DNA from: Candidatus Nitronereus thalassa
GTDB taxonomy: Bacteria; Nitrospirota; Nitrospiria; Nitrospirales; UBA8639
DNA length: 64,000 nt
Assembly: GCF_032191465.1 (NCBI RefSeq)
Contig: NZ_JAQOUE010000001.1
Location: 1,798,001 to 1,862,000, forward strand
Direction of reading: 5' to 3'
A program made the position numbers and the translations under genes. The notes beneath the pieces were generated by a model. The model was not told the origin of the DNA and made no database searches. It saw only the letters and a program-made list of their open reading frames with translations. Below are positions 17,761-27,731 of the stretch, piece after piece. Position 1 is the stretch's first letter, and each line of letters opens with the position of its first letter.

Positions 17761-19863
17761 TTAGGTTTGGGTAGAAGGAGCTTCCGATTCGGCTAAGGCT
17801 TCTTTCCGGCTCAGGCGAATTTTTCCTTGGCGATCAATTTCCATTACCTTCACCATAATTTGCTCGCCTTCGGACACTTCATCGGATACGGAATTCACAC
17901 GGTGATGGGCCAATTGGGAAATATGCACAAGGCCATCGACATTGGGAATAATTTCTACAAAGGCACCGAAGTCTACGATTTTTCGAACGGTCCCTAGATA
18001 CAACTTCCCAACCTCGACCTCTTCCGTCAATTGCTCCACCATTTTAATGGCCTTTTCTGCAGAAGGTCCATCAACCGAGGCAATCGTCACCAGCCCGGAA
18101 TCATCGACGTTCATCTTCACTCCACATTCAGCAATGATTCCGCGAATGACCTTACCACCTGGCCCAATGATATCTCTGATTTTGTCCTGCTTGATTTGAA
18201 TAGTGAAAATTCTTGGAGCATAGGTGGCAAGGTCAGGACGGGGAGCCGCCAGGGAAGATTCCATTCGTTCTAAAATATGCAAGCGACCAGCACGTGCTTG
18301 TTCTAGAGCCTGACGCATTAACTCGGTAGTAATGCCGCCAATCTTGATGTCCATTTGCAGCGCGGTCACGCCATTTTTGGTACCCGTCACTTTGAAATCC
18401 ATATCCCCAAGATGATCTTCTAACCCCAAAATGTCGGAAAGGATCACCACCCGATCGCCTTCTTTAATGAGTCCCATGGCAATTCCGGCAACCGGCTCCT
18501 TAATAGGCACTCCCGCATCCATCAAGGCCAAAGCCCCACCACAAACCGTGGCCATCGACGAAGATCCGTTCGATTCCAAAATATCCGAGACCAGTCGAAT
18601 GGTATATGGAAAGGCTTCTTTGGTGGGCATCACGGATAGCAATGCACGCCAGGCAAGCTTTCCATGACCAATTTCCCGACGACCAGGAGATCGCATGGGT
18701 CTCGCCTCTCCCACACTGAAAGGCGGGAAATTATAATGAAGCATGAATGTTCGAAAATGTTCGCCTTCCAATGCATCGATGCGCTGCTCATCATCGGACG
18801 TACCCAGAGTCACCACTGCCAGCGCCTGGGTTTCCCCTCGCGTAAACAATGCCGATCCATGAGTCCGAGGCAACAATCCAGTCTCACAGGTAATTGGGCG
18901 AATATCCGCAGGCCCTCGACCATCGGCTCGGACTTTTTTCTCCAAAATCATATCCCTAACTTCATCGTACTCTAGGTCGTGATAGATTTCCTTAATTTGC
19001 CGATGCCGGGCCGCATCTTCCCCGCCCAGCTTTTCGATGGCCTCTCTCAAAATCTCATCCAATCGTTCCTGACGGGCCGTTTTATTGGGAATAAATACCG
19101 CTTCTCGAATGGGTGCAGAGGCCATTTCCTTAACTTGAGCACGGAGGTCTTCACTCACCGGTTCGACCTGCAGCACTCGTTTTGGACGACCCGCCTTTTC
19201 TCTCAGCTCGTTGACCTTCGCCACAATTTTTTTGATTTCCGCATGTGCGAGTTCCAAAGACTCTAGCATCACGGCCTCGGACAATCCTTCAGCGCCAGCC
19301 TCGACCATCATAATGGCATCGGCAGTCCCGGCGACGACTAAGTCTAAATCGCTCTTCCCTAATAGGTGCATGTCGGGATTGACTACCAGAGTTCCATCGA
19401 CTCGGCCAATGCGGATACCAGCCAGCGGCCCATCAAAGGGAATATCGGAAATCGCCAAGGCTGCCGAACCAGCTGTAATGCCAATGGTATCCGAGGACAT
19501 AGTTTGATCCACGGATAAGACCGACACCACTACCTGCGTTTCGTAATAATACCCTTTGGGAAACAAGGGGCGAATCGGGCGATCAATGAGTCGGCTCGTC
19601 AGAGTTTCTTTTTCCGATGGAGCCCCTTCCCGCTTAAAAAACCCTCCAGGAATCTTCCCAGCGGCATAGGCTTTTTCCTGATAATTAACGGTCAAGGGGA
19701 GAAAATCCGTGTCAGGTTTTAACGTCTTTGAAGCCACCGCTGTCGCTAACACCACCGTATCACCATAAGTGGCAAGGATGGATCCATCTGCTTGCTTGGC
19801 CATATGGCCAGTTTCCAGCCTTAACGTACGTCCGGCGACTTCTAATTCAACTGAATGCACCAT
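17761..19863 (-). CDS. pnp: Polyribonucleotide nucleotidyltransferase (PNPase)
   Basis: A 700-residue phosphorolytic 3'-5' exoribonuclease and RNA-degradation partner. It has two RNase PH-like domains (GDTVVLATAV early; GERSPGRREIGHG-like catalytic text in the second half), a KH domain with IRDIIGPGGKVIRGI near residues 560-575, and a C-terminal S1 domain from about residue 622. Length is standard. GGAGAG precedes the ATG. It follows rpsO by 45 bases, the classical rpsO-pnp arrangement, where processing of the junction and PNPase autoregulation are known in other bacteria. Confidence 0.98.
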   Translation of the reverse strand: MVHSVELEVAGRTLRLETGHMAKQADGSILATYGDTVVLATAVASKTLKPDTDFLPLTVNYQEKAYAAGKIPGGFFKREGAPSEKETLTSRLIDRPIRPLFPKGYYYETQVVVSVLSVDQTMSSDTIGITAGSAALAISDIPFDGPLAGIRIGRVDGTLVVNPDMHLLGKSDLDLVVAGTADAIMMVEAGAEGLSEAVMLESLELAHAEIKKIVAKVNELREKAGRPKRVLQVEPVSEDLRAQVKEMASAPIREAVFIPNKTARQERLDEILREAIEKLGGEDAARHRQIKEIYHDLEYDEVRDMILEKKVRADGRGPADIRPITCETGLLPRTHGSALFTRGETQALAVVTLGTSDDEQRIDALEGEHFRTFMLHYNFPPFSVGEARPMRSPGRREIGHGKLAWRALLSVMPTKEAFPYTIRLVSDILESNGSSSMATVCGGALALMDAGVPIKEPVAGIAMGLIKEGDRVVILSDILGLEDHLGDMDFKVTGTKNGVTALQMDIKIGGITTELMRQALEQARAGRLHILERMESSLAAPRPDLATYAPRIFTIQIKQDKIRDIIGPGGKVIRGIIAECGVKMNVDDSGLVTIASVDGPSAEKAIKMVEQLTEEVEVGKLYLGTVRKIVDFGAFVEIIPNVDGLVHISQLAHHRVNSVSDEVSEGEQIMVKVMEIDRQGKIRLSRKEALAESEAPSTQT

Positions 19864-19908
19864 GAAATTCTCTCCTTCCTGACCCCTTCAACTTTTCCAT
19901 TCCATCAT

Positions 19909-20178
19909 TTATTTTCTTAAGCTTAATTTGCCTAACAGAGACCGATAGCCTTCGGCATTCACTCGGTGAAGATAATCCAACAAGCGTCGACGCCGACTAA
20001 CCATTCTCAACAATCCATGTCGAGAATGGTGGTCCTTCTTATGAGTCCGAAAATGTTCGGTCAATTCGTTGATACGTTGAGTCAACAAGGCAATTTGCAC
20101 CTCAGAAGATCCTGTATCACGATCATGATGTTGATGCTGTCTCACGATATCCGTTTTCGATGAACCGGCAAGTGCCAT
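19909..20178 (-). CDS. rpsO: Small ribosomal subunit protein uS15
   Basis: 89 residues, the exact family length. Conserved segments include [35 protein letters not shown] and RRRLLDYL. It binds the 16S rRNA three-way junction and organises the platform. Start context GGAGGAGCGAGGC before ATG is strong. It lies between truB and pnp. Confidence 0.99.
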   Translation of the reverse strand: MALAGSSKTDIVRQHQHHDRDTGSSEVQIALLTQRINELTEHFRTHKKDHHSRHGLLRMVSRRRRLLDYLHRVNAEGYRSLLGKLSLRK

Positions 20179-20242
20179 GCCTCGCTCCTCCTTACCTAAA
20201 ATTATTGGAATTCCAAAATATTCGATTCCCTATTTGGTGTGT

Positions 20243-21214
20243 TTATCCGAACACTTTCACTAATACTAATGAGGGATCCCATCCTGACAAATGTGTAGCG
20301 CTCTGCTCAAACTTTCCCAACCCAAGCAACTGTCCATCAGAGTCCTTGACCCGGACAATCCCCTCAGTCGATCCAGGGCCTTGGGAGAATAGAGATTCAC
20401 TGGAAACTGATGATGGAGGAATCGGCGCTCCATTTAAGGCTCGAACCCTCATGGAAAAATCAATTTTGACCTCAGGTAAATGACCTAAGACTGCGTCGAG
20501 CCCCCAAAAAACCCTGTCATCTTCTTGCAACAAATATTCAGGATTAACATCCAACGGAGATACGGAGTCTTCAAAATGGATAGGCCCAACTCGCGTACGG
20601 CATAATTGCCGTAAATGGGCGCCTACACCCAAGGCTTCCCCAATATCGGCACACAATGTCCGCACATATGTGCCTTTTGAACATGCCACACGAAACGACA
20701 CTTCTGGAATATCCACGGACAACACGTCCAATTGATGAATGGTCACAGGCCGAGGTTGCCGATCTACGGTTTTTCCAGCTCTGGCCATTTTGTACAAAGG
20801 CTGGCCCTCCACCTTCAAAGCGGAATACATGGGCGGTACCTGTTGGAGATTGCCGACAAATTTTGCCGCGGCTTCACGGATGGCTTCTTCAGTGATCCCA
20901 GCCACCGGCCGTTCTTGAATCACCACACCTGTTGCATCCTGCGTATCCGTATCCTGTCCTAACCGGAGGATCGCTTCATATTCTTTATCCCATTCCATTA
21001 AATATTCTGAAACCCGCGTCGCCTTTCCCAATAAAATTGGTAGCACTCCCGTGGCCATTGGATCTAAAGTCCCGGCATGTCCCACCTTGCGAATTCCGAG
21101 TGATCGTCGCAATTTTCCAACCACATCATGGGAGGTCCATTCGGCTGGCTTGGAAATATTCAATACCCCGTCAATCGCTGAAGTCGCCACCATCGCCCCA
21201 AGTCCTTTGACCAC
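20243..21214 (-). CDS. truB: tRNA pseudouridine-55 synthase
   Basis: A 323-residue TruB enzyme with motif I KPAEWTSHDVVGKLRR and the catalytic aspartate in GHAGTLDPMATGVL. It isomerises U55 of the T-loop in tRNA. The C-terminal extension (about residues 245-323) matches the PUA-like domain of longer TruB forms. The frame opens at GTG 21214, four bases after the rbfA stop, with GGAGGG ten bases upstream; ATG 21193 with AGGA is an alternative. Confidence 0.96.
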   Translation of the reverse strand: MVKGLGAMVATSAIDGVLNISKPAEWTSHDVVGKLRRSLGIRKVGHAGTLDPMATGVLPILLGKATRVSEYLMEWDKEYEAILRLGQDTDTQDATGVVIQERPVAGITEEAIREAAAKFVGNLQQVPPMYSALKVEGQPLYKMARAGKTVDRQPRPVTIHQLDVLSVDIPEVSFRVACSKGTYVRTLCADIGEALGVGAHLRQLCRTRVGPIHFEDSVSPLDVNPEYLLQEDDRVFWGLDAVLGHLPEVKIDFSMRVRALNGAPIPPSSVSSESLFSQGPGSTEGIVRVKDSDGQLLGLGKFEQSATHLSGWDPSLVLVKVFG

Positions 21215-21217
21215 AGC

Positions 21218-21652
21218 CTACTGACCCTCCGACACATTGGGAGAAAGTTCATGAACCGAATCCATGTCCTCCTTAGTTGGGGAAGGCAAGGTGTCAAGAA
21301 TTTTCAGGATTCGCTCGGCGCGGGGCCCACTCGAATCTCGCCAAAATTTGATTTCCGGCGTGTAACGCAATTCCAAACGACGGCCAATTTCTGAACGAAC
21401 AAATCCTGCCGCGCTTTTTAAGGCCTTCATGATACCTGGCTCATCATCCTGTGGCCCTAATAACGTGACATACACCCGCGCCAACCGAAGATCACTGGTG
21501 ACTTCCACATTGGTGACAGTCACGCATTGAAGCCGAGGATCCTTTGATTTTTTGGCAAGGATATCCGCCACCTCAATACGAAGTTGATCCGCCACCCGAT
21601 CAGCTCGTTTATATGCCGATTTAGACATTTCAAGCACATCCACTGGAATCAT
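21218..21652 (-). CDS. rbfA: 30S ribosome-binding factor A
   Basis: A 144-residue KH-like cold-shock maturation factor for 16S rRNA 5' end processing. Recognisable segments are YKRADRVADQLR, DPRLQCVTVTNVEVTSDLRLARVYV and RLELRYTPEIKFWRD. An internal ATG at 21628 (MSKSAYKR) is closer to typical starts. The C-terminal tail after residue 125 is acidic and variable. It is located between DUF503 and truB in the infB operon. Confidence 0.95.
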   Translation of the reverse strand: MIPVDVLEMSKSAYKRADRVADQLRIEVADILAKKSKDPRLQCVTVTNVEVTSDLRLARVYVTLLGPQDDEPGIMKALKSAAGFVRSEIGRRLELRYTPEIKFWRDSSGPRAERILKILDTLPSPTKEDMDSVHELSPNVSEGQ

Positions 21653-21662
21653 GGTGATATCA

Positions 21663-21944
21663 TTACAACAACTCTATGCGAGACTCTAACAATTCCAAAT
21701 TGGGATTCGAGCGGATGGCATTCAATGCCTGATCTAAAACCCGATTCACATGACGGGTTTCGTTCGCCACGCAAGCCATCCCTAATATGGCTCGCTGCCA
21801 AAGATCATGGTCTCCCACTTCCGCCACCGACAAATTGAAGTCTCGGCCCAATTTTGACTTAAGGCTTGAGAGGATCTGGCGCTTCGCCTTAAGTGAATGT
21901 CCCTCAGGGAAATGCAACTCAACCTGACAGACTCCAATTACCAT
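21663..21944 (-). CDS. DUF503 / YlxP-like small protein
   Basis: 93 residues starting MVIGVCQVELHFPEGHSLKAKRQILSSL, the hallmark of the YlxP/DUF503 family that is usually encoded between infB and rbfA. A ferredoxin-like fold is expected. The role is not established; context suggests ribosome biogenesis or translation initiation. It is 39 bases downstream of infB and 10 bases upstream of rbfA. Confidence 0.9.
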   Translation of the reverse strand: MVIGVCQVELHFPEGHSLKAKRQILSSLKSKLGRDFNLSVAEVGDHDLWQRAILGMACVANETRHVNRVLDQALNAIRSNPNLELLESRIELL

Positions 21945-21983
21945 ACCGGCGACTCAGAAATTTTTGGACACGAGTCCTGCCCG

Positions 21984-24491
21984 TTATAACTTCGCCGCTT
22001 CTTTATCAAACACATAGGCTTCAATGATATCGCCGACCTTGATATCATTAAAGTTTTCAACGGCAATACCGCACTCATAGCCTTGCTGCACTTCCCGGAC
22101 ATCGTCTTTAAACCGTCGCAAGGACCCAAGCTTGCCATCGTACACCACGACGTGATCTCGGAGGACACGAACTCCCTCACTTGCTCTCGCCATATGCCCG
22201 TCGTTCACATAGCAACCGGCAATGGTCCCAATTTTGGGAATCGTGAAGACCTCTCGTACTTCGGCACGTCCAAGCACACGCTCGACCAGGGTAGGCTCCA
22301 GCATCCCCTCGGCAGCGGCCCTGACATCGGCTATGGCATTATAGATAATGGTGTGCAATCGGATTTCCACGCCTTCGCGTTCGGCTAAGGCAGAGGCCTT
22401 TGGTTCAGGCCTCACATGGAACCCAACAATCATGGCTTTTGATGCCGAGGCTAAAAGGACATCCGACTCCGTGATGCCCCCAACCCCACTATGAAGGACT
22501 TGAAGGTTCACCAAATCGGACTGAATTTTTTGGATAGATTCGCATAACGCACCGAGTGAACCCTGCGCATCGGCTTTGACCAATACCGACAAATCCTTTT
22601 TTCCCAAATCAGCGCCTTTCGAATACAAATCATCCAAGGTCATCCGCGTGGTTCCGGTTCCTAATTCAGCTGTCCGTTGCTTGTGCTTCCGATCTTCCGC
22701 CACCTCCCTGGCCATCCGCTCATCTTTTACCACGACAAATTGATCACCGGCGGCAGGTAAAGCTAACAAACCAATCACTTCCACAGGCGTCGAAGGTCGG
22801 GCTTCTTTGAGTTTTTTTCCATCGTGGGAAAGCATGGCTCGGACGCGGCCACTGGTAGTCCCCACCACATAGGGAGCTCCAACTTTCAAAATTCCACTCT
22901 GGACCAACACGGTCGCAACCGGGCCCCGACCACGATCCAATTTGGCTTCGAGCACCACGCCCTTTGGAAATTGGGCAATATCAGCCTTTAACTCCATCAC
23001 TTCCGCTTGTAATAAGATCATCTCGAGTAAGGTATCGAGACCTTGTTTTTCTTTGGCCGACACTTCGACGAAAATCGTCTGTCCACCCCAGGCTTCAGGA
23101 ATTAACCCTTGATCCGAAAGCCCCTGCTTGACGCGATCAGGATTCGCCCCTGGTTTATCTATTTTATTTACGGCCACAATAATTGGCACATTCGCAGCCT
23201 GGGCATGGTGGGCCGCTTCAAGGGTTTGGGGCATGACCCCGTCATCAGCGGCCACAACCAATACCACAATATCAGTGGCTTGAGCCCCTCGGGCCCTCAT
23301 GGCGGTAAAGGCTTCATGACCTGGAGTATCAAGGAAGGTGACCTTCTTCTCACCGACCGACACTGAATAGGCGCCAATATGCTGAGTGATGCCTCCGGAT
23401 TCCTGGTCCGTCACATTGCTTTGGCGGATGGCATCCAGAAGCGAGGTTTTTCCGTGATCAACATGCCCCATGATCGTCACCACAGGTGCACGCGGGACCA
23501 GCTCTACATCGCCTGTGGATTCCAGCACCTCCTCCAGAAGAGCTTCGCCCTCTTTTTCCACTGAGACTTCTACGTGGATACCAAAACCCTCGGCAATCAA
23601 TACGCCGGCATCAAGATCCATGGGTTGATTTAAATTCAAGACTACCCCCATTTCCATCAACTTTTTAATGATGTCTCCTGAACGTTGGCCAAGCTGTTCC
23701 GCATACTCTTTGACCGTAATACCAGAGTGAAGTTTGATGGTTTTTTTTCTGGGCTTGGTGATCTCGGCCGTTGTCGAGGATGGTACATGCCGGGAACGCT
23801 CTTCTCGTCTTAGCGTGGGAAGAGGACGTAAATCTTGCCACCGGGCGGCATCTTCATATTTGGCGGCAAACAAGGCTTCATCTCGAACCTTCCCAGATTT
23901 TTTTGATTTCTTGGGCTTTTCATCTTCACTCAACTTCTCTTCGGTTGATGCTTCGTGTTTTTTTGATGCAACACTTGATTCCTGATCCGGACTGGCTGCC
24001 GGAATTTGAACATCCTGGAGGGAATCTTCTGGGGTTGGATGCGGCGAGTCTAAAGCCTCAGTGACTGCAGCAAGTTCTGGGGGAAGCGGAGTCTCTATAC
24101 TACTGTCAGTTTCGCCAACGGGGGCAAGGGTATCTCGCTCCTCTTCTTCCGGAGTCTCGGGTTCAGGTGTTTCATCCTCATCACGTTTTCGCTTAATGAG
24201 AATATGCTTTCGCTCAGGCTTAGCCGGCGCCTCTTCCTCTACCGATTCTTGGCGACTTTTTCCGGTACGTGAAGATGACTTTTTGACTCGTTTCGTCGCC
24301 CTCTCAGATTTGCCACTCGAAGGGATCACACTGCTGACTTGGGTGCTGCCAAAAGCAGTCAAGGCCTTCTGCACATCTTCGTCGCTCAGCGTATTACTAT
24401 GGGAACTCGCTGCAATATCGAGCCGGTTAAGTTCTGGAATCAGAACTTTGCTCTCAATTCCCAATTGTTTGGCTAATTCATAGACTCTCAT
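21984..24491 (-). CDS. infB: Translation initiation factor IF-2
   Basis: 835 residues from ATG 24491 ([11 protein letters not shown]); an in-frame GTG lies nine bases upstream. The N-terminal IF2_N helix bundle is followed by a long charged, low-complexity linker (about residues 60-270) and a second IF2_N-like segment ([15 protein letters not shown]). The G domain has [22 protein letters not shown] and NKID; domains II-IV end with the initiator-tRNA-binding region. It delivers fMet-tRNA to the 30S subunit. It follows nusA by 15 bases. Confidence 0.98.
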   Translation of the reverse strand: MRVYELAKQLGIESKVLIPELNRLDIAASSHSNTLSDEDVQKALTAFGSTQVSSVIPSSGKSERATKRVKKSSSRTGKSRQESVEEEAPAKPERKHILIKRKRDEDETPEPETPEEEERDTLAPVGETDSSIETPLPPELAAVTEALDSPHPTPEDSLQDVQIPAASPDQESSVASKKHEASTEEKLSEDEKPKKSKKSGKVRDEALFAAKYEDAARWQDLRPLPTLRREERSRHVPSSTTAEITKPRKKTIKLHSGITVKEYAEQLGQRSGDIIKKLMEMGVVLNLNQPMDLDAGVLIAEGFGIHVEVSVEKEGEALLEEVLESTGDVELVPRAPVVTIMGHVDHGKTSLLDAIRQSNVTDQESGGITQHIGAYSVSVGEKKVTFLDTPGHEAFTAMRARGAQATDIVVLVVAADDGVMPQTLEAAHHAQAANVPIIVAVNKIDKPGANPDRVKQGLSDQGLIPEAWGGQTIFVEVSAKEKQGLDTLLEMILLQAEVMELKADIAQFPKGVVLEAKLDRGRGPVATVLVQSGILKVGAPYVVGTTSGRVRAMLSHDGKKLKEARPSTPVEVIGLLALPAAGDQFVVVKDERMAREVAEDRKHKQRTAELGTGTTRMTLDDLYSKGADLGKKDLSVLVKADAQGSLGALCESIQKIQSDLVNLQVLHSGVGGITESDVLLASASKAMIVGFHVRPEPKASALAEREGVEIRLHTIIYNAIADVRAAAEGMLEPTLVERVLGRAEVREVFTIPKIGTIAGCYVNDGHMARASEGVRVLRDHVVVYDGKLGSLRRFKDDVREVQQGYECGIAVENFNDIKVGDIIEAYVFDKEAAKL

Positions 24492-24506
24492 AGCACCCAC
24501 ATTGCG

Positions 24507-25739
24507 TTAGGAGGAAGTTGGTGGCGACTCTGATGGCTCTTCACCAGCGCCTTGAACCGAGACGGCCTCCGCTTCCCCGGTGTCCGTCGGAGCTGGATCC
24601 GCATCCTCTGGAGGAGTTGAAGGTTCTCCGCCTACTAATTCCCGTTGGGCGTCGGCCTCTTCAGCCAATGCCGCTTTAATCTCTTTTTCTCGTTCGAGCT
24701 TTTCCTTTTCATACTCACTGGCACTGATAATATCAATTTTCCACCCGGTAAGTTTGGCGGCTAGACGGACGTTTTGTCCATTTTTTCCTATGGCCAACGA
24801 TAATTGAGAATCAGCCACCACAACCAATGCGGCTTTTTTCTGCTCATCAATCCCGACTTTTTCAATCGATGCCGGATTCAAGGCTTCGCCAATAAACACT
24901 CGAGGGTCAGTCGTCCAAGGAACAATATCGATCTTCTCTCCTTTGAGCTCTCGGACGATGGCCTGAACTCGCGACCCTTTAATCCCGACACAGGCACCAA
25001 CCGGGTCAACAGCCTTATCACGGGATGCCACGGCAATCTTGGTCCGATCACCCGGCTCACGCACCACACCTTTGATCTCGACGATCTTTTCCATCACCTC
25101 AGGCACTTCTAATTGGAATAACTTCACAACAAACTGAGGATGGGCTCGAGTTAAGATCACCTGAACATCTTTTGGGGTCCGTCGAACTTCTAACAACATG
25201 GCTCGTAAACGATCCCCTCGGCGATGGGCTTCACGAGGGATTTGTTCATGAACGGGGAGTAGGGCCTCGGTTTTGCCAATTTCCACCAAATAGTTCCGAC
25301 GCTCCTGCCCTAAAATCACCCCATGTACGAGATCACCTTCCTTTTTGGAATATTCTCGCTCCACAGCCTCCCATTCAGCTTCACGCACCTTCTGACAAAT
25401 CACTTGCTTGGCCGCTTGCGCCGCGATACGACCAAATTCCTCCATTTCCAAGAGTGATCCCATTTCGTCACCCACCTCGGCCTCAGCATCAATTTCCCTG
25501 GCTTCTTTTAAAGAAATTTGAGTTTTGGCATCCGTGACGGGATCCGCAATCGTTTTTAAGGAGACTATTGAAATATCACCGGTTTCAGAATCCACTTGGA
25601 CCTGAATATTTTCGTTATTGCCGAATCGCTTTTTGGCCGCAGTCAGAAGGGCTGATTCCACAGCAGCAAGGACTCGATCCTTATCAATTCCCTTTTCACG
25701 GCCAACCTGCTCAATCACGGCCATAATTTCACGCTTCAT
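24507..25739 (-). CDS. nusA: Transcription termination/antitermination factor NusA
   Basis: 410 residues. The N-terminal RNA-polymerase-binding domain begins MKREIMAVIEQVGREKGID. S1 (about 135-200), KH1 and KH2 (KGSRVQAIVRELKGEKIDIV, IGKNGQNVRLAAKLTGWKIDI) follow. It is shorter than the E. coli protein because the C-terminal acidic repeats are replaced by a 60-residue Glu/Pro/Ser-rich tail. It acts on pausing, hairpin termination and antitermination. The terminator in its own operon leader (26329) is a plausible autoregulatory target. Confidence 0.97.
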   Translation of the reverse strand: MKREIMAVIEQVGREKGIDKDRVLAAVESALLTAAKKRFGNNENIQVQVDSETGDISIVSLKTIADPVTDAKTQISLKEAREIDAEAEVGDEMGSLLEMEEFGRIAAQAAKQVICQKVREAEWEAVEREYSKKEGDLVHGVILGQERRNYLVEIGKTEALLPVHEQIPREAHRRGDRLRAMLLEVRRTPKDVQVILTRAHPQFVVKLFQLEVPEVMEKIVEIKGVVREPGDRTKIAVASRDKAVDPVGACVGIKGSRVQAIVRELKGEKIDIVPWTTDPRVFIGEALNPASIEKVGIDEQKKAALVVVADSQLSLAIGKNGQNVRLAAKLTGWKIDIISASEYEKEKLEREKEIKAALAEEADAQRELVGGEPSTPPEDADPAPTDTGEAEAVSVQGAGEEPSESPPTSS

Positions 25740-25805
25740 AACGATTCCCCTTCTTTCACTCCCTGCCTATTTTTCTGGGCGGGCCCCCATGAAAATCCTT
25801 GCAAC

Positions 25806-26285
25806 CTAAAACTCGACTTGTTGTTTTCCTTCTAGAATAGAATTCCAAAAGATTTCCACTTCTTGTGATTGTCGTTGCTTTCCAGTCTGCACAGTCAATG
25901 TTAAACCAGTCTCTGTAATGGCAACCAAACGCCCTATCACCTGTTGGGGCTCAGCGCCCGGATCTTGGAATTTCACCTTCAATAGCTTTCCCATGACCCG
26001 TTGAAAATCTTGTGGATTCTTTAGCGGACGATCCACCCCGGGCGATGAGACTTCAAGCCCAAAATCAAACGGAATCGGATCTGCAACAGCCAGAGCTCGG
26101 CTTAGAGACTGATGAAATTGCTCGCAGTCCCGAATACCAACGCCCCCTTCTTTATCAAGAGTAATTCGAATGGCCGAACCGGCTCCCCTGCCGTGGCATA
26201 TTACTTCCAGCACTTCCAGATCCAAGGCCCGTGCAATAGGTTCAGCAATAAGCTGCACCTGTTTCCCCAAATCTTTGGTTCCCAA
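25806..26285 (-). CDS. rimP: Ribosome maturation factor RimP
   Basis: 159 residues from TTG 26285. Conserved parts are IAEPIARALDLEVLEV, GVGIRDCEQFHQSLSRAL and GLEVSSPGVDRPLKNPQDF, followed by the SH3-like C-terminal domain. It aids 30S assembly. The frame stays open to 26450, but the extra 55 codons contain a perfect intrinsic terminator (26329-26354) and no family similarity. A start after it, with AGGT six bases before TTG 26285, gives the normal family length. The start remains uncertain. Confidence 0.88.
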   Translation of the reverse strand: MGTKDLGKQVQLIAEPIARALDLEVLEVICHGRGAGSAIRITLDKEGGVGIRDCEQFHQSLSRALAVADPIPFDFGLEVSSPGVDRPLKNPQDFQRVMGKLLKVKFQDPGAEPQQVIGRLVAITETGLTLTVQTGKQRQSQEVEIFWNSILEGKQQVEF

Positions 26286-26328
26286 TTCCAGACCTAATAA
26301 AGTGGAGCCACGGGGGTGACGACAAAGC

Positions 26329-26354
26329 AAAAAAAAGTGGGCTCTCGCCCACTT
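26329..26354 (-). terminator. Intrinsic terminator in the rimP-nusA-infB leader (putative attenuator)
   Basis: On the minus strand an 8-bp stem AAGTGGGC/GCCCACTT with a GAGA loop is followed at once by a run of eight T. It lies about 45 bases before the likely rimP start and about 110 bases after the predicted promoter start, so it ends transcripts unless bypassed. A CCCAC in the early leader (near 26425-26430) could pair with the GTGGG of the terminator arm and act as antiterminator. Confidence 0.8.
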
Positions 26355-26468
26355 CCCTGAATCGGGACAGTACCATTTCCCCCGTTCAAAGGCAAGGGCC
26401 CCGATCGAAGCCGGCATTTCCCTCAGGTGGGAGGAAACACAAAATACCACCCGCCAGCCACACCCAAA

Positions 26469-26497
26469 ATTCTAGGCATCTCACTTTTGGAAAACAA
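26469..26497 (-). promoter_or_regulatory. Promoter of the rimP-nusA-infB operon
   Basis: Minus-strand TTGTTT (26492-26497), 17-bp spacer, TAGAAT (26469-26474; five of six). The start near 26462 would place a leader of about 175 bases, including the attenuator hairpin, before rimP. Confidence 0.5.
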
Positions 26498-26647
26498 GAC
26501 CTCTTGCATTTGGTTAAAAAAGTAAACTTTCCCAAAATAATTTCGCTTCCTCTCAAATTATCCATAGGCCCTTCCCGGGGGATATGCTACAGTTAGCAGG
26601 TTGTTAATCTATGTTTTGGTCACATCCCTCACAATCTCAAAATTCAT

Positions 26648-26719
26648 ATGAACCAGGATATCATAAAGTCTTTGCTTCCCTTTGAGTTGAAAGATTGCCC
26701 GGTCATTCCATGGCAGTAA
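26648..26719 (+). CDS. Possible 23-residue leader peptide overlapping the MinD-like gene
   Basis: An ATG frame of 23 codons ends in TAA ten bases inside the MinD-like gene (26710). The downstream gene has no visible ribosome-binding site, so translation of this frame could couple into it. No Shine-Dalgarno is seen for the small frame either, and the sequence resembles nothing I know. It may be chance. Confidence 0.2.
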   Translation: MNQDIIKSLLPFELKDCPVIPWQ

Positions 26720-27615
26720 TTTTATCGATAGCTTCCGGTAAGGGCGGCGCTGGGAAAAGCATGGTTTCCAGTAATTTAGGCCTGTTACTGGCTAAACGTG
26801 GCTACCGGGTCACTTTGGTGGACTTAGATACCGGTGGGGCCAATCTTCATGTTTTATTTGGACATTTTCATCCCAAAGCGACTCTCACGGATTTCTTAAA
26901 CCGCAAAGCCAAAACACTGCAAGGAGTAGCAGAGCCTTTACCCGTACACCAAAACCTTTCCTTAATTTCGGGAACTGGAGAGACCCTTCTCACTTCGAAT
27001 CTGCCCCACCCCAAGAAAAAACGGCTGCTCAATCATTTACGAAAATTGGATAGTGATCTCGTCTTGGTGGACGTGGGAGCCGGAACACATTTCCATACCT
27101 TGGATTTCTTTTTATTCGCGAATGGATATCTCACCGTGGCCACGCCGGACCCGACCTCGGTCCTAGATTTGTATCGCTTTATTAAACTTGCGGCAATTCG
27201 CCGAGTACTCTCTGCCTTTTTAGCTCGCGACCCTGTGGCCACCGCATTATCCAACCAAGAATTTCAAAGCATCCAGGATGTATTGAATGCAGTGGGACAA
27301 ACCAACGAAGCTGGAACGGCCATCGCTCGAACAGCCTTGGAATCTTTTCACCCCTGCCTAATCTTAAATCGCATGGGAATGGCCTCAAAAGTCAATACAC
27401 TCCACCTTCAGCAGATGGTCCAACAGTATATTGGCACAGAGCTCCATGTATTAGGCCAAATTCCTCAGGATGAAGCAGTAGAACGGTCAATCCGAAAATA
27501 CCTTCCGGTGGTAGACCATAACCCCACGTCCCCAGCGGCCAGAGCCTTTGAATCAATCACTGATAGTCTTGAAGTATGGATGGAGTCGAATTTATCCGTG
27601 GTGGAGGAATGGTAA
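26710..27615 (+). CDS. Orphan MinD/FlhG-like P-loop ATPase
   Basis: 301 residues from ATG 26710; an in-frame TTG at 26695 is an alternative. The deviant Walker A SGKGGAGKSMVSSNL at the N-terminus, switch-I-like VDLDTGGANLHVLFG and switch-II LVDVGAGTH place it in the MinD/ParA SIMIBI class. Two features are close to FlhG/MotR: the GGANLH segment and the late NRMGM. No flagellar, min or chromosome-partition partner is nearby. There is no obvious C-terminal amphipathic membrane-targeting helix. It may position a surface structure or regulate a c-di-GMP or pilus process; the role is unknown. Confidence 0.85.
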   Translation: MAVILSIASGKGGAGKSMVSSNLGLLLAKRGYRVTLVDLDTGGANLHVLFGHFHPKATLTDFLNRKAKTLQGVAEPLPVHQNLSLISGTGETLLTSNLPHPKKKRLLNHLRKLDSDLVLVDVGAGTHFHTLDFFLFANGYLTVATPDPTSVLDLYRFIKLAAIRRVLSAFLARDPVATALSNQEFQSIQDVLNAVGQTNEAGTAIARTALESFHPCLILNRMGMASKVNTLHLQQMVQQYIGTELHVLGQIPQDEAVERSIRKYLPVVDHNPTSPAARAFESITDSLEVWMESNLSVVEEW

Positions 27616-27731
27616 AGATATTATGTACAGTGTTTGACCACCGGAACTTCTTGAAGGAATCTGGGAGAGGGGACTAATGCTAGACCCTTTGAAAGTTGAA
27701 GACGCTTCACATACTTAGGAAGCTTTAGACC

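Noticed and set aside
26286-26450. N-terminal extension of rimP
   Set aside because: It would translate a perfect intrinsic terminator, has no family similarity and makes RimP too long.
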